Of a stretch of 13,779 nucleotides of DNA, positions 13,681-13,779 are shown in pieces. The DNA is taken from assembly GCA_045648605.1 (NCBI GenBank), contig JAZROG010000070.1, positions 1 through 13,779 on the forward strand, in the 5' to 3' direction. The translations under genes were made by a program, and so were the position numbers. A model generated the notes under the pieces. It saw only the letters and a list, made by a program, of their open reading frames with translations. It was not told the DNA's origin and did no database searches. How positions within the stretch are numbered: position 1 is the stretch's first letter; the number at the start of each line of letters is the position of its first letter. The DNA is from SIG710 sp045648605. Lineage in GTDB: Bacteria; Bacillota; Clostridia; Oscillospirales; CAG-272.

Positions 13681-13779
13681 TCATTTAAAAACCACGTTTT
13701 CTTCCCCAAGTATCTTTTTTAGCTGTGAAAGAAGAAAATCATCGGCAAATGCGCCTGTTGGATATGTCTGATATTTTGC
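13681..13779 (-). CDS. C-terminal end of a convergent gene, unidentified (partial)
   Basis: Read on the minus strand from the window edge, the last 32 codons are open and end in TGA at 13683-13681. The product tail reads AKYQTYPTGAFADDFLLSQL and then KKILGEENVVFK. The composition is that of a normal soluble protein end with an amphipathic helix, and a minus-strand terminator follows 11 bases downstream, which supports a real gene. The rest lies outside the window and I cannot assign a family. Confidence 0.68.
   Translation of the reverse strand, partial: AKYQTYPTGAFADDFLLSQLKKILGEENVVFK

Noticed and set aside
1..13779. CRISPR array, tRNA, rRNA, insertion sequence, phage or toxin-antitoxin genes
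   Set aside because: I saw no regularly spaced repeats, cloverleaf, transposase or integrase motifs, or terminal inverted repeats of a mobile element while reading the window.

Overview
The window is almost entirely one plus-strand operon of 13 genes (349-13550), read out of a short AT-rich regulatory region and closed by a strong intrinsic terminator. Strict anaerobic [FeFe]-hydrogenase and heterodisulfide-reductase chemistry, strong AAGGAG-type ribosome sites, moderate base composition and the overall gene style suggest a fermentative, strictly anaerobic Clostridia-type Firmicute, perhaps a gut lineage. No rRNA or other phylogenetic marker is present, so this placement is an inference.

Layout. 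1-254: no convincing gene; it holds a long hairpin with G-U pairs and a competing upstream arm (a terminator- or attenuator-like RNA of unknown parentage), then AT-rich DNA. 255-283: a near-consensus sigma-A promoter whose -10 lies inside an 18-bp Rex-like operator (272-289). 349-2064: a small thioredoxin-like [2Fe-2S] ferredoxin and a group B [FeFe]-hydrogenase. 2085-4420: an LDH-family dehydrogenase carrying the malate-type Arg in its substrate loop, and class II fumarase. 4436-10874: HdrB, HdrC, HdrA, MvhD/FlxD, FlxB-like, FlxC-like and FlxA-like, together a complete HdrABC-FlxABCD flavin-based electron-bifurcation module that takes electrons from NAD(P)H. 10887-13179: a soluble fumarate reductase pair (FrdB-like, FrdA-like). 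13197-13550: a three-helix membrane protein with a PQ-loop/SemiSWEET-like look. 13568-13670: two back-to-back terminators, and 13681-13779 is the C-terminal end of a convergent minus-strand gene.

How it may work together. Oxaloacetate is reduced to malate (LDH-like MDH), dehydrated to fumarate (FumC) and reduced to succinate (FrdAB). No quinone-type membrane anchor is seen; instead the genes between fumarase and fumarate reductase encode NADH-oxidising FlxA, the bifurcating flavoprotein HdrA, and HdrB with two non-cubane-cluster CCG motifs. The best reading, which is inference, is a cytosolic complex that couples NADH-dependent fumarate reduction (exergonic) to ferredoxin reduction (endergonic). 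The reduced ferredoxin could then be discharged as H2 by the group B hydrogenase at the head of the operon. A Rex operator over the promoter would switch the operon on when NADH/NAD+ is high, which fits an NADH-disposal pathway. The architecture recalls thiol:fumarate reductase of methanogens (FrdB fused to an HdrB-like domain) and the CCG-containing SdhE/MfrE-type fumarate reductases, but here the HdrB part is separate and joined to a bifurcating Hdr-Flx module. I know of no characterised enzyme with exactly this composition.
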